Source of the DNA: Flavobacteriaceae bacterium UBA4166
Lineage (GTDB): Bacteria; Bacteroidota; Bacteroidia; Flavobacteriales; Flavobacteriaceae
NCBI GenBank assembly: GCA_002379985.1
Contig: DFVG01000034.1
Location: forward strand, 524-18,494
DNA: 17,971 nucleotides
Reading direction: 5' to 3'
Each line of letters opens with the position of its first letter. Position 1 is the stretch's first letter. Below are positions 6,690-13,381 of this stretch, piece after piece. A model generated the notes under the pieces. It saw only the letters and a program-made list of their open reading frames with translations. It searched no databases and was not told the DNA's origin. Made by a program: the position numbers and the translations under genes.

Positions 6690-7307
6690 ATGTCTTTTTT
6701 AAAGTTTGTACTTAGCAAAGCATTTTTAAAACAATTGTTGTTTGCTATCTTGGCATTGATCGTACTAAGTTTTTTAATAATGTGGTGGCTCAAAGGGACC
6801 ACAAATCACGGTCAGCGTATTGAAGTGCCTAACTTAGCGACCCTGTCGCTGGACAAGGTTGAGGACGCTTTGGATGAAGCCGATTTACGGTACGAGATAT
6901 TGGATTCTGCCAATTACAATCCAGACTATCCTAAGTATTCTGTCATCGAACAAATTCCGAAAGCGGGAAAATTTGTAAAAGAGAATCGTAAGATTTACTT
7001 GACGCTCAATCCTTCCGGCTACCGAAAGATCAAAGTTCCTAATGTGCTAGGAAAAACCCTGCGTCAAGCCGAACCCACCTTATTAGCAATGGGCTTTCAG
7101 ATAGGGGAGATCTCAAAACGTCCTCATATTAGTGATCAGGTTTTAGAAATGCGATATGCCGGCGACCGACTGGAACCGGATTATGAGCTGCAAAAGACTT
7201 CAGTGATTGATCTTATTGTTGGCGATGGTTCGCTGAATCGGATTCAGAGTGATGCTGATACTGACGAAGAAACTCCAGAAACCGAATCGGATGACAGTGA
7301 ATTCTAA
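6690..7307 (+). CDS. PASTA-domain membrane protein without kinase domain
   Basis: A 205-residue single-pass inner-membrane protein with extracytoplasmic PASTA domains. The N-terminal tail is short and basic (MSFLKFVLSKAFLKQ), with one membrane helix at about residues 15-35 (LLFAILALIVLSFLIMWWL). PASTA repeat 1 covers about 44-107 (starts IEVPNL, contains EQIPKAGKFV) and repeat 2 about 112-180 (KIKVPNVLGKTLRQAEP). A very acidic tail ends ETPETESDDSEF. PASTA domains in other phyla bind peptidoglycan fragments and usually sit on Ser/Thr kinases or penicillin-binding proteins; there is no catalytic domain here. I chose the ATG at 6690 rather than 6606: the promoter box lies between them and the shorter form starts with a normal membrane anchor. 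It is divergent from ddl and overlaps the next gene by 17 bases, so the two are probably translated from one message. The exact role is unknown. Confidence 0.85.
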   Translation: MSFLKFVLSKAFLKQLLFAILALIVLSFLIMWWLKGTTNHGQRIEVPNLATLSLDKVEDALDEADLRYEILDSANYNPDYPKYSVIEQIPKAGKFVKENRKIYLTLNPSGYRKIKVPNVLGKTLRQAEPTLLAMGFQIGEISKRPHISDQVLEMRYAGDRLEPDYELQKTSVIDLIVGDGSLNRIQSDADTDEETPETESDDSEF

Positions 7308-8340
7308 CAACGATCCCGATCTCGAGACCAACGACAACGACGACCTTTACGAACATTTTAGATTTGTAGCTGATAAAGGGCAACAACCGCTTCGGGTGGA
7401 CAAATACTTGATGAATCGTATTGAGAATGCATCTCGCAACCGAATTCAGAAGGCAGCCAAAGACGGAAACATTCACGTTAACGATTCCGCAGTAAAACAA
7501 AACTATAAAGTAAAACCGGGAGATGTAGTGCAAGTGCTCTTTGAGCATCCCCCTTATGAGTTTTTACTGGTTCCTGAAAATATCCCTATTGATATCGTTT
7601 ACGAAGATGAAGAAGTACTGGTGGTCAACAAAGAAGCCGGAATGGTGGTGCATCCCGGACATGGAAATTACAGTGGGACGTTGATCAATGCGCTGACCTA
7701 TCATTTCGAAAACCTCCCTAACAATAGTAGCAATCGTCCCGGGCTGGTGCATCGTATCGATAAAGATACCAGCGGACTCTTAGTGGTGGCAAAAACGGAA
7801 CATGCCATGACACACCTCTCTAAACAGTTCTTTCATAAGACCACCGAACGAAAATATATTGCCTTGGTCTGGGGTCAGCCTGAGGCGCTCGAGGGAACTA
7901 TTGAAGGAAATATTGGTCGCCACCCCAAGAATAGGTTGCAAAATACTGTTTTTGAAGAAGACGAGGCAGAAAAAGGAAAGCCCGCCATAACGCATTATAA
8001 AGTGCTTGAACCGTTGGGGTATGTCACCTTGGTCTCCTGTCAATTAGAAACCGGAAGAACACACCAGATCCGAGTGCATATGAAACATATTGGGCACACT
8101 CTTTTTAACGACGAACGGTACGGGGGTGATCGTATCTTAAAAGGAACCCACTTCAGTAAGTACAAACAATTTGTAGAGAATTGTTTTAAAGTGTTACCGC
8201 GACAAGCGCTTCATGCACATACGTTAGGATTTGAACATCCTACAACGGGAAAAACACTTCGTTTTGAAGCACCGATCCCTGAAGATATGGAGGCGTGTTT
8301 GGAAAAGTGGCGGAATTATAGCAAACATCAAAAATCTTAA
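7291..8340 (+). CDS. rluD: RluD-family 23S rRNA pseudouridine synthase
   Basis: Converts uridines to pseudouridine in 23S rRNA (the RluD sites in E. coli are in helix 69; target inferred). The 349-residue protein has an S4 RNA-binding domain at about 32-85 (RVDKYLMNRI, then SRNRIQKAAKDGNIHVN). The catalytic domain carries HRIDKDTSGL, with the catalytic Asp at 157 in the usual HRLDxxTSG context. Further landmarks are ERKYIALVWG and ETGRTHQIRVHMKHIGH. The start is taken as the ATG at 7291, giving a 17-base overlap with the PASTA gene; an ATG at 7249 would add 14 atypical residues and enlarge the overlap. Overlap implies translational coupling. RluC-like specificity cannot be excluded, so the symbol is a family call. 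Confidence 0.9.
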   Translation: MTVNSNNDPDLETNDNDDLYEHFRFVADKGQQPLRVDKYLMNRIENASRNRIQKAAKDGNIHVNDSAVKQNYKVKPGDVVQVLFEHPPYEFLLVPENIPIDIVYEDEEVLVVNKEAGMVVHPGHGNYSGTLINALTYHFENLPNNSSNRPGLVHRIDKDTSGLLVVAKTEHAMTHLSKQFFHKTTERKYIALVWGQPEALEGTIEGNIGRHPKNRLQNTVFEEDEAEKGKPAITHYKVLEPLGYVTLVSCQLETGRTHQIRVHMKHIGHTLFNDERYGGDRILKGTHFSKYKQFVENCFKVLPRQALHAHTLGFEHPTTGKTLRFEAPIPEDMEACLEKWRNYSKHQKS

Positions 8341-8370
8341 AAAAAAGCCGAACGAATGTTCGGCTTTTTA
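8341..8370. terminator. Bidirectional intrinsic terminator
   Basis: A perfect stem AAAAAGCCGAAC / GTTCGGCTTTTT with loop GAAT starts directly after the rluD stop. On the plus strand it ends in five Ts. On the minus strand it ends in eight Ts and lies about 20 bases past the stop of the FG-GAP gene. It should end both convergent transcripts. Confidence 0.88.
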
Positions 8371-8389
8371 ATTGATCTGGGGAGGCGTA

Positions 8390-10144
8390 TTAGCGTTTGA
8401 TCCATTTTAAGGTCTGTGATTGACTTCCATTGGAAACCGTCACAAAGTAGATTCCAGAACTAAGTTGTGAAAGATTTCGCTCAAAGGGTTGGTTGCTTTC
8501 CAGGCTTATTTCTTCGGAAAAAATTAAGCGCCCTTCAATATCTGCCATTTGAAATTTCACATTGCTCAACGGTATGTCTGCATACAACTGCAACATTCCT
8601 TCTGAAGGATTGGGTGAAATGGAGAGTTTCGGACTCCATGTAATTTCGTTTACATCAAAAAGTTCCTCACCTACCAACCCGTAACGTCTGTTATTGCCTT
8701 TATAGCCATTGCTCAAGATAGCATCGGCGCTGTGCGGAACATTTAAATTGTACACATTGACGAAAGTAGAATCAACTCCTGCGCCAAAGGTTTGGGTGTA
8801 GCTGTTAAACGTAATATCCATCATTCCATCGTCATCTACATCACCAACAACGGCGCCATTTAAGAATGTAAACCCTCGTGAACGCAATGGGAATCCGGGT
8901 ACTTCACCACTTCCGTCCAAGGAGTAGGCGTGGAGGTATCCGTTTCCGTCCATATCGGTAAGAACACTGGAGAAAATGACCTCCATCACTCCATCATTGG
9001 TAATATCAGCAATGGTCAAAACCCCTTCATTACCACCATATTTTGAAATAGGAAAATTACTTAGGTCCATTCCTTCAGGAGAAAAACCATATATGGTAGG
9101 CAATGGAGAACCATCTCCGCTTGTATTTCTATCTGCCATGAACAATTCGTAGGTACCATCTTCTTCAACATCGACCACCGTGGGAGCAGAATACGTCCAA
9201 CCAGCAGTTGCAATTGGCCAACCCGGATAGTAGGTAGCGTCGTGATTCAAAACATAGAATCCTGGCGCATCTCCGTGATTGGTTCCAACGATTTCCAGAG
9301 TATTATCATCATCGAGATCTACTAAAATTGGTGATTGGTAAGAGTATTTTACATCGGGATCTACTAAGGGAAAGCCTGTAAGGATAGTACCATTTGCATC
9401 ATAGGCGTACATTCCGGTAGAAGAAGTAGCGATCACAACATCATTCCCGCCATCGTTATCGATATCGCCGATAGAAGGCGTAAAGGCGGGAGTGGCGTCA
9501 AATAACACAGGCCAGTTGGCATTGATTTCGTCTCCGTCAATAGTTAAGGCATGAACATAACCTTCTGTACTTCCGGCACGTTCGCATGTAATAATGTCCA
9601 ACATACCATCCAAGTCTAGATCGGCAATGGCCGGAGCATTGATCATCCAGTTATCGTTGAAATTTTTTGGCCAACCGGGCAAGTCATTTGCCGTTGCGCC
9701 TTCCACCACATATACGCGACCAACCGTAGTAGGGTAGCCGGTATTGACGACCACCTCTAAGGTTCCATCTCCGTCCAGATCAGCGACACTTGGAGGAAGA
9801 AGAACCGGTCCTAGAACGTCTTTCTCCCATAGAATATCTCCATTTCCTTCTAGGGCATATAATTTAGTATCGATACCATAAAGAATTTCATCCACCCCAT
9901 CGTTATCCACATCAGCCAGCGTGGCTCCTCTAGAATTTTTTATTACAGGATTTGCAGGACGGCCAAAGCTAAATAATTCTGTAGCGCCACCTCCTTCTCT
10001 AACCACGATCGGATCGGGAAGGGGTACGGTGGTAACTTCAATTTGACCTAGTTCGTTGAGGTGTGCCTTTTTTCCCATTTGTTGTGAGAACATAGTACAC
10101 GTAGCGGTAAGTACCAAAAGTACCAATAGTAAAAAGTTTTTCAT
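8390..10144 (-). CDS. Secreted FG-GAP repeat protein with T9SS sorting domain
   Basis: A 584-residue exported protein. It starts with a signal peptide (MKNFLLLVLLVLTATCTMFSQ). Eight FG-GAP/VCBS-type repeats with calcium-loop-like cores follow: ADVDNDGVDEI, ADLDGDGTLEV, ADLDLDGMLDI, GDIDNDGGNDV, VDLDDDNTLEI, VDVEEDGTYEL, ADITNDGVMEV and GDVDDDGMMDI. These probably fold as one beta-propeller like integrin alpha chains. The last 81 residues (504-584) are a type A C-terminal sorting domain: LSISPNPSEGMLQL, then LSSGIYFVTVSNG and TLKWIKR. This predicts export by Sec and then across the outer membrane by the type IX system, with cleavage of the tail. The ATG at 10142-10144 places the signal peptide at the start; an in-frame ATG eight codons upstream is less likely. 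The ligand is unknown. A weak TAGTTTTA box at 10168-10175 could be its -7 element. Confidence 0.88.
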   Translation of the reverse strand: MKNFLLLVLLVLTATCTMFSQQMGKKAHLNELGQIEVTTVPLPDPIVVREGGGATELFSFGRPANPVIKNSRGATLADVDNDGVDEILYGIDTKLYALEGNGDILWEKDVLGPVLLPPSVADLDGDGTLEVVVNTGYPTTVGRVYVVEGATANDLPGWPKNFNDNWMINAPAIADLDLDGMLDIITCERAGSTEGYVHALTIDGDEINANWPVLFDATPAFTPSIGDIDNDGGNDVVIATSSTGMYAYDANGTILTGFPLVDPDVKYSYQSPILVDLDDDNTLEIVGTNHGDAPGFYVLNHDATYYPGWPIATAGWTYSAPTVVDVEEDGTYELFMADRNTSGDGSPLPTIYGFSPEGMDLSNFPISKYGGNEGVLTIADITNDGVMEVIFSSVLTDMDGNGYLHAYSLDGSGEVPGFPLRSRGFTFLNGAVVGDVDDDGMMDITFNSYTQTFGAGVDSTFVNVYNLNVPHSADAILSNGYKGNNRRYGLVGEELFDVNEITWSPKLSISPNPSEGMLQLYADIPLSNVKFQMADIEGRLIFSEEISLESNQPFERNLSQLSSGIYFVTVSNGSQSQTLKWIKR

Positions 10145-10448
10145 TTGAGTTGTATTGATTAGAGTCATAAAACTATCTAGAAGTGCGGGGGGTAAATGTT
10201 AAGGTTTTCCCAATTAACTAGAATTCCTGCCATCGTCAAACACTATTTCATTGAAAAACAACCAACTAATTTTCTCACTAACATCTCCAACGGCTTTTGT
10301 CTCTCCGCCTGGAACTAAAGCATCCTTTTTTACAAAAAATTCAAAGTTTTAAGACAAAAGACCGTTTTTGATGATACCTATAAACAAATCCAACCTACCG
10401 ATTTGTTATGCAACACGAATAGGGATCGCATATAGTCGTTGCATGTTT
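10145..10448. other. Intergenic region with two tandem small hairpins
   Basis: This 304-base gap between two same-strand genes has no credible coding frame. It contains an 8-bp inverted repeat AACAAATC (10383-10390) / GATTTGTT (10400-10407) with a 9-base loop. Directly next to it are ATGCAAC (10408-10414) / GTTGCAT (10438-10444). Both lie just past the stop of the orphan lipoprotein gene, so together they may act as a weak terminator or 3' end structure for it. The remainder shows only a weak promoter box near 10170 for the FG-GAP gene. Confidence 0.4.
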
Positions 10449-11309
10449 TTATTTCCGTAGTGGTATGTATTCTTTTTCATACTGAACTGAAAAACCATTT
10501 TTTAACACCTGTTGGCTAATAACGAGTCCGTTTTCATCAAATTGAATTTCTGATATTTGTGCTGTGTTATTACTGCCTAGCTGTATCCTTTTTGGGACGC
10601 TGTTGGAGAGGTATTTATTCGGAAAGAAATAGTGTTGAAACATCCCTAAATCGGTGCCTAGAATAGGAAATACTTCAGGACGTACGGCTTTAATTTCGTT
10701 ATCTAGCACGGTAATGATTGTTTGGTTTTCCACGGTAGGCCCCGTACGTGTGATCGTCAGTAAGTTTCCGTTGCTATCATGGTGGAAATCAAAAACCGTT
10801 GGAACTTCTGAATCAATAGGATTGGCATACTTGATCGTAAATTGTTTGATAAGGTCGCCGTCAAACGTATAGGTGATATAGTGATGGCTTAGGCAAGCAA
10901 GGCTTCCGTCCAGTCGCTTTGTTTCTCTTCGGAAGCTCACATGGTTTGAGGTTACCGAATCAACAATAAAGGTGTCGGGATACCGTCCCTCAAAGCCACA
11001 AAAGTCGTCGTTGAATGGTCTAAATTGTTCAATCTTCCGAAGCCCTGAAAAATAACCATCACTGTCGGAAAGGTAAGTAAAGTGAAGTAGAGGCTGCTCA
11101 CCTTGGTTAATGCGCTGCAACCGTTTTTTATGATCGTACTCAAAATTTAGCGTAACACCATAACTTACATTCTCCCAGCTAGAAATGACATATGGAGTAG
11201 ACAGATTGGTCGTTTTTTGCAGGGTTTTATCGAATAAATGTCCCTCGTTCGTAGAACATGCTACAATACAAAGTACGAGTATTAGCATAGCGATGATTAC
11301 TTGTTTCAT
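10449..11309 (-). CDS. Putative lipoprotein of unknown function
   Basis: I do not recognise the family. The 286-residue product has a lipoprotein signal peptide, MKQVIIAMLILVLCIVACST, with lipobox IVAC and lipidated Cys at residue 18. The mature part looks beta-rich, with short alternating stretches resembling Bacteroidota lipoproteins with YD/RHS-like sheets: LNFEYDHKKRLQRI, ITYTFDGDLIKQFTIKY, VFDFHHDSNGNLLTITRT and EIQFDENGLVISQQV. These four segments share a pattern of strand, charged turn (often D-x-N/D-G), strand, which suggests a repeated sheet. No enzymatic motif is visible. It is probably monocistronic: a large gap follows downstream and a 310-base gap lies upstream. The start ATG at 11307-11309 is clear from the signal peptide. 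Function cannot be assigned. Confidence 0.75.
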   Translation of the reverse strand: MKQVIIAMLILVLCIVACSTNEGHLFDKTLQKTTNLSTPYVISSWENVSYGVTLNFEYDHKKRLQRINQGEQPLLHFTYLSDSDGYFSGLRKIEQFRPFNDDFCGFEGRYPDTFIVDSVTSNHVSFRRETKRLDGSLACLSHHYITYTFDGDLIKQFTIKYANPIDSEVPTVFDFHHDSNGNLLTITRTGPTVENQTIITVLDNEIKAVRPEVFPILGTDLGMFQHYFFPNKYLSNSVPKRIQLGSNNTAQISEIQFDENGLVISQQVLKNGFSVQYEKEYIPLRK

Positions 11310-11619
11310 AATACGTTAATTTGGTGGTTTTGTTGAAGAAGTGTTCACCACAACGCATAGGAAACCTGGGAGGCTCCCGGAATGGGTTTTTCCTCTTCAT
11401 AGCAATTTATAATGAAACAATTCAGTTTGGAAAATTCCTACTGCCGAGTTACTTCAAGAAAAAATTGATGGTGTTTCTTATTTTTTAAAGCCTTGCATTA
11501 CAGAATGTTGACAGAGATTTAGTGAGTGTATTATTTTTCTTGATACTGATATGAAATTTCAGAATTACCTGAAGGCACTGGTTGCGTGGTTCTTTGTATT
11601 TTTATCAAAAATATAGGTT
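11310..11619. other. Divergent intergenic region, lipoprotein gene / yaaA
   Basis: About 310 bases separate two divergent genes. It holds a G/C-rich inverted repeat near 11360-11392: GGGAG and CTCCC around a single G, inside an imperfect GGAAACC / GGTTTTTCC pair. This would fall in the leader of the lipoprotein message. For yaaA there are two weak plus-strand promoter candidates: TTG at 11508-11510 with TATTTTTC at 11532-11539 (21-base spacing), and TATTTTTA at 11597-11604. No convincing coding frame is present. Confidence 0.35.
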
Positions 11620-12381
11620 ATGAAAATTGTTATTTCTCCAGCAAAATCACTCGATTATGAATCGAAGCTACCCACAGCCAGAGGAACACAACCTCAATTT
11701 TTAGACGATGCTGAGACACTCAATAAAAAATTAGAGCGCAAAACCAAGAAGGAATTAAAATCGCTCATGAGCATCAGCGAGAAATTAGCCGATTTAAATT
11801 ATCAACGGTATAAAGGTTTTACCACGCCCTTTGATAAAAAGAATGCGCGTCCGGCGATTTACGCCTTTTCAGGTGATGTATACCAAGGGTTAGATGCTTA
11901 CACCCTGCCTGTGGAGAAGCTAGACCGATTACAGGATTCTTTACGAATTCTTTCAGGCTTATACGGAGTGTTACGACCGCTGGACCTGATGCAACCATAC
12001 CGACTAGAAATGGGGACTGATCTGCACATTCAACGGAAAAAGAACTTATATGAGTTTTGGGGGACGCGGCTTACCGTTGCATTGAATGACGAGTTGGAAG
12101 ATGATGAAGTTTTTCTGAATTTGGCGAGTAACGAGTACTTCAAAGTACTACAACCAGAGCGTTTGAAAGTACCGGTAATTTCTCCTGTTTTTAAAGATTT
12201 CAAGAATGGGAAACTCAAGATCATTTCTTTCTTTGCGAAAAAGGCAAGGGGGAGCATGGTGCGCTATATAGTAGATCAAGACATCACCACTCAAAATGAA
12301 TTACTAGGGTTCGACTATGACGGTTATGGGTACAGTGAAAAGTATACCGAAAATGAACTCGAACCCGTATTTGTTCGATAG
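11620..12381 (+). CDS. yaaA: Peroxide-stress protein YaaA (DUF328/UPF0246 family)
   Basis: In E. coli, YaaA limits free intracellular iron and DNA damage during hydrogen peroxide stress; its biochemical activity is not fully settled. The 253-residue protein is full length for the family. It shows the hallmark opening MKIVISPAKSLDYES, AIYAFSGDVYQGLDA (about 79-93), LSGLYGVLRPLDLMQPYRLE (about 111-130), LNLASNEYFK (about 167-176) and the C-terminal block KLKIISFFAKKARGSMVRYI (about 198-217). No signal peptide or membrane segment is seen, so it is cytoplasmic. Its stop TAG overlaps the GTG start of the next gene by one base, implying translational coupling with a glycosylase-family protein. Promoter candidates upstream are weak and no peroxide-regulator site was recognised. 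Confidence 0.95.
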   Translation: MKIVISPAKSLDYESKLPTARGTQPQFLDDAETLNKKLERKTKKELKSLMSISEKLADLNYQRYKGFTTPFDKKNARPAIYAFSGDVYQGLDAYTLPVEKLDRLQDSLRILSGLYGVLRPLDLMQPYRLEMGTDLHIQRKKNLYEFWGTRLTVALNDELEDDEVFLNLASNEYFKVLQPERLKVPVISPVFKDFKNGKLKIISFFAKKARGSMVRYIVDQDITTQNELLGFDYDGYGYSEKYTENELEPVFVR

Positions 12382-13043
12382 TGTTCTGTCACCAACACCC
12401 ATACCCACCTTTTTTATTTTCGAATACAGAAAAAGTCATCGTAGGAACACTACCGCCTCCACGATTTAGTACAGGCGACCTAAAACCAGATGATGTCAAT
12501 TTTTGTTACGGAAGCAGGGATGGGCAACTATGGCCAATTTTAGATCGAATCTTTGATTTAAAGCTTTCTTTTGAAGATACCGAAGAAGCCGTCGCACATC
12601 GAAAAGAATTTCTAAGAGCACACAAACTTGGTATTTGTGACATCGTAGAAACAGCCTATCGGGAGAAGATTGACGCTTCCGATCTGGGGATGCAAAAAGT
12701 GGTGTTAAGAGACTTAGTAGAGATCTTAGAGCGGTATCCATCGGTTCACACCCTTTTGTTTACGGGTGGGAATAGTAAAAACGGTCCCGAGTATTTCTTC
12801 CGAAGGCATTTGAAACAATACAATGTCAAGCTCGCTTTAATCGATTCAGAAGTACCGAGAATTCATGAATTCCGACTCCCAAAAAGTGATCGGCTCATTA
12901 GAACAGTTTCTCTTACGGCGCCTTCGGGGGCTGCCAATAGAGCTGTGGGGAGCATGAGCGCTTACAAACGCCTAAAAAAAGAACACCCTAAAATCAATAC
13001 AGTTGATTTTAGGGTGTTACAATACAGAAATCACTTCCTGTAG
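12381..13043 (+). CDS. Uracil-DNA glycosylase-family protein
   Basis: A 220-residue member of the uracil-DNA glycosylase superfamily, of the sort annotated as UDG-family or hypoxanthine-DNA-glycosylase-like. Near the N-terminus it has VIVGTLPPPRFS (about 19-30) and FCYGSRDGQLWPILD (41-55), the water-activating and base-pocket region. GICDIVETAYREKIDASDLG follows (about 94-113). Near the C-terminus LTAPSGAANRAVGSM (about 178-192) corresponds to the DNA-intercalation motif region. Base specificity cannot be read from sequence. The start is GTG at 12381, overlapping the yaaA TAG by one base; no earlier start is possible without deeper overlap, and the next ATG would remove the first motif. The last 22 codons double as part of a terminator for the convergent bTHX operon (codons 198-213), and the two stops are only two bases apart. 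Confidence 0.78.
   Translation: MFCHQHPYPPFLFSNTEKVIVGTLPPPRFSTGDLKPDDVNFCYGSRDGQLWPILDRIFDLKLSFEDTEEAVAHRKEFLRAHKLGICDIVETAYREKIDASDLGMQKVVLRDLVEILERYPSVHTLLFTGGNSKNGPEYFFRRHLKQYNVKLALIDSEVPRIHEFRLPKSDRLIRTVSLTAPSGAANRAVGSMSAYKRLKKEHPKINTVDFRVLQYRNHFL
12974..13018 (-). terminator. Terminator of the bTHX operon, embedded in the convergent gene
   Basis: A perfect 16-bp inverted repeat, AACACCCTAAAATCAA (12982-12997) and TTGATTTTAGGGTGTT (13003-13018), has a 5-base loop. Read on the minus strand it is followed, after one C, by seven Ts (12980 down to 12974), the classic intrinsic-terminator layout. It begins 28 bases past the bTHX stop. On the plus strand no T run follows. The whole element lies inside the glycosylase-family coding sequence, spanning codons for KKEHPKINTVDFRVL. 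Confidence 0.85.
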
Positions 13044-13045
13044 CA

Positions 13046-13174
13046 TTATTTTTCTTTTTCAACGCTTTTTGTCATTTTGTGTTTTAAGTTCATACGTTTT
13101 TTACGGGGGCGGAGTTTTCCGTATGATCCATTGTGGATTTTTCCACGTTTTGTCTTTTTATCTCCTTTTCCCAT
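13046..13174 (-). CDS. 30S ribosomal protein bTHX
   Basis: A small basic protein of 42 residues beginning MGKGDKKTKRGKIHNGSYGK and continuing LRPRKKR. This closely follows the Thermus bTHX pattern ([25 protein letters not shown]), a peptide that sits in the head of the 30S subunit and stabilises rRNA packing. It is longer than the Thermus protein, with a Lys-rich extension of about 15 residues (MNLKHKMTKSVEKEK). It also has His-Asn where Thermus has Trp-Arg. The ATG at 13172-13174 directly abuts the TAG of the upstream small gene (TAGATG), so it is almost certainly translated from the same message. Its stop is two bases from the stop of the convergent glycosylase-family gene, and its terminator lies inside that gene. 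The match over the first 27 residues makes the call strong despite the small size. Confidence 0.88.
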   Translation of the reverse strand: MGKGDKKTKRGKIHNGSYGKLRPRKKRMNLKHKMTKSVEKEK

Positions 13175-13303
13175 CTATTTCTTGTTCTGTTGCTTCTTTA
13201 TCGTTTTTTCATCGATATCGAATTTATTGGTCTTCTGATTTGTATTTCCCGTGGGATTCGTCGGATTTTTCTGTTCCTTCTTCCGTTCAAACTTCTTTGC
13301 CAT
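13175..13303 (-). CDS. Small Lys-rich protein upstream of bTHX
   Basis: I do not recognise this 42-codon gene. The product reads MAKKFERKKEQKNPTNPTGN, then TNQKTNKFDIDEKTIKKQQNKK. It is strongly basic, Lys/Asn/Gln-rich, with a Pro-Thr-Asn segment (13-18) and a short FDIDEKTI stretch (28-35). There is no signal peptide, membrane segment or cysteine. The composition resembles small ribosome-associated or nucleic-acid-binding proteins, but that is inference. It is supported by a good ATG at 13301-13303, a stop that abuts the bTHX start exactly, and a following terminator. A possible promoter in the 78-base gap upstream is not clear, so read-through from the large FG-GAP gene is an alternative. 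Confidence 0.6.
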   Translation of the reverse strand: MAKKFERKKEQKNPTNPTGNTNQKTNKFDIDEKTIKKQQNKK

Positions 13304-13381
13304 AATACTTAATTTTGATTGACAACAAGATACAGAAGAACAACGTTAAATTGTATTAAAGCAACCCTAAAGTACCGTTAA

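Noticed and set aside
11551..11616. A 21-codon hydrophobic frame (MKFQNYLKALVAWFF...) just before yaaA
   Set aside because: It is in frame with yaaA but stopped by TAG, has no supporting promoter or initiation signal and no known counterpart; probably chance.
13003..13305. A 100-codon plus-strand open frame opposite the small genes
   Set aside because: It is the antisense of two Lys-rich genes (AAA/AAG codons become Phe/Leu/Ser), starts inside the glycosylase-family gene and terminator stem, and resembles no protein. bTHX on the other strand is a real match.
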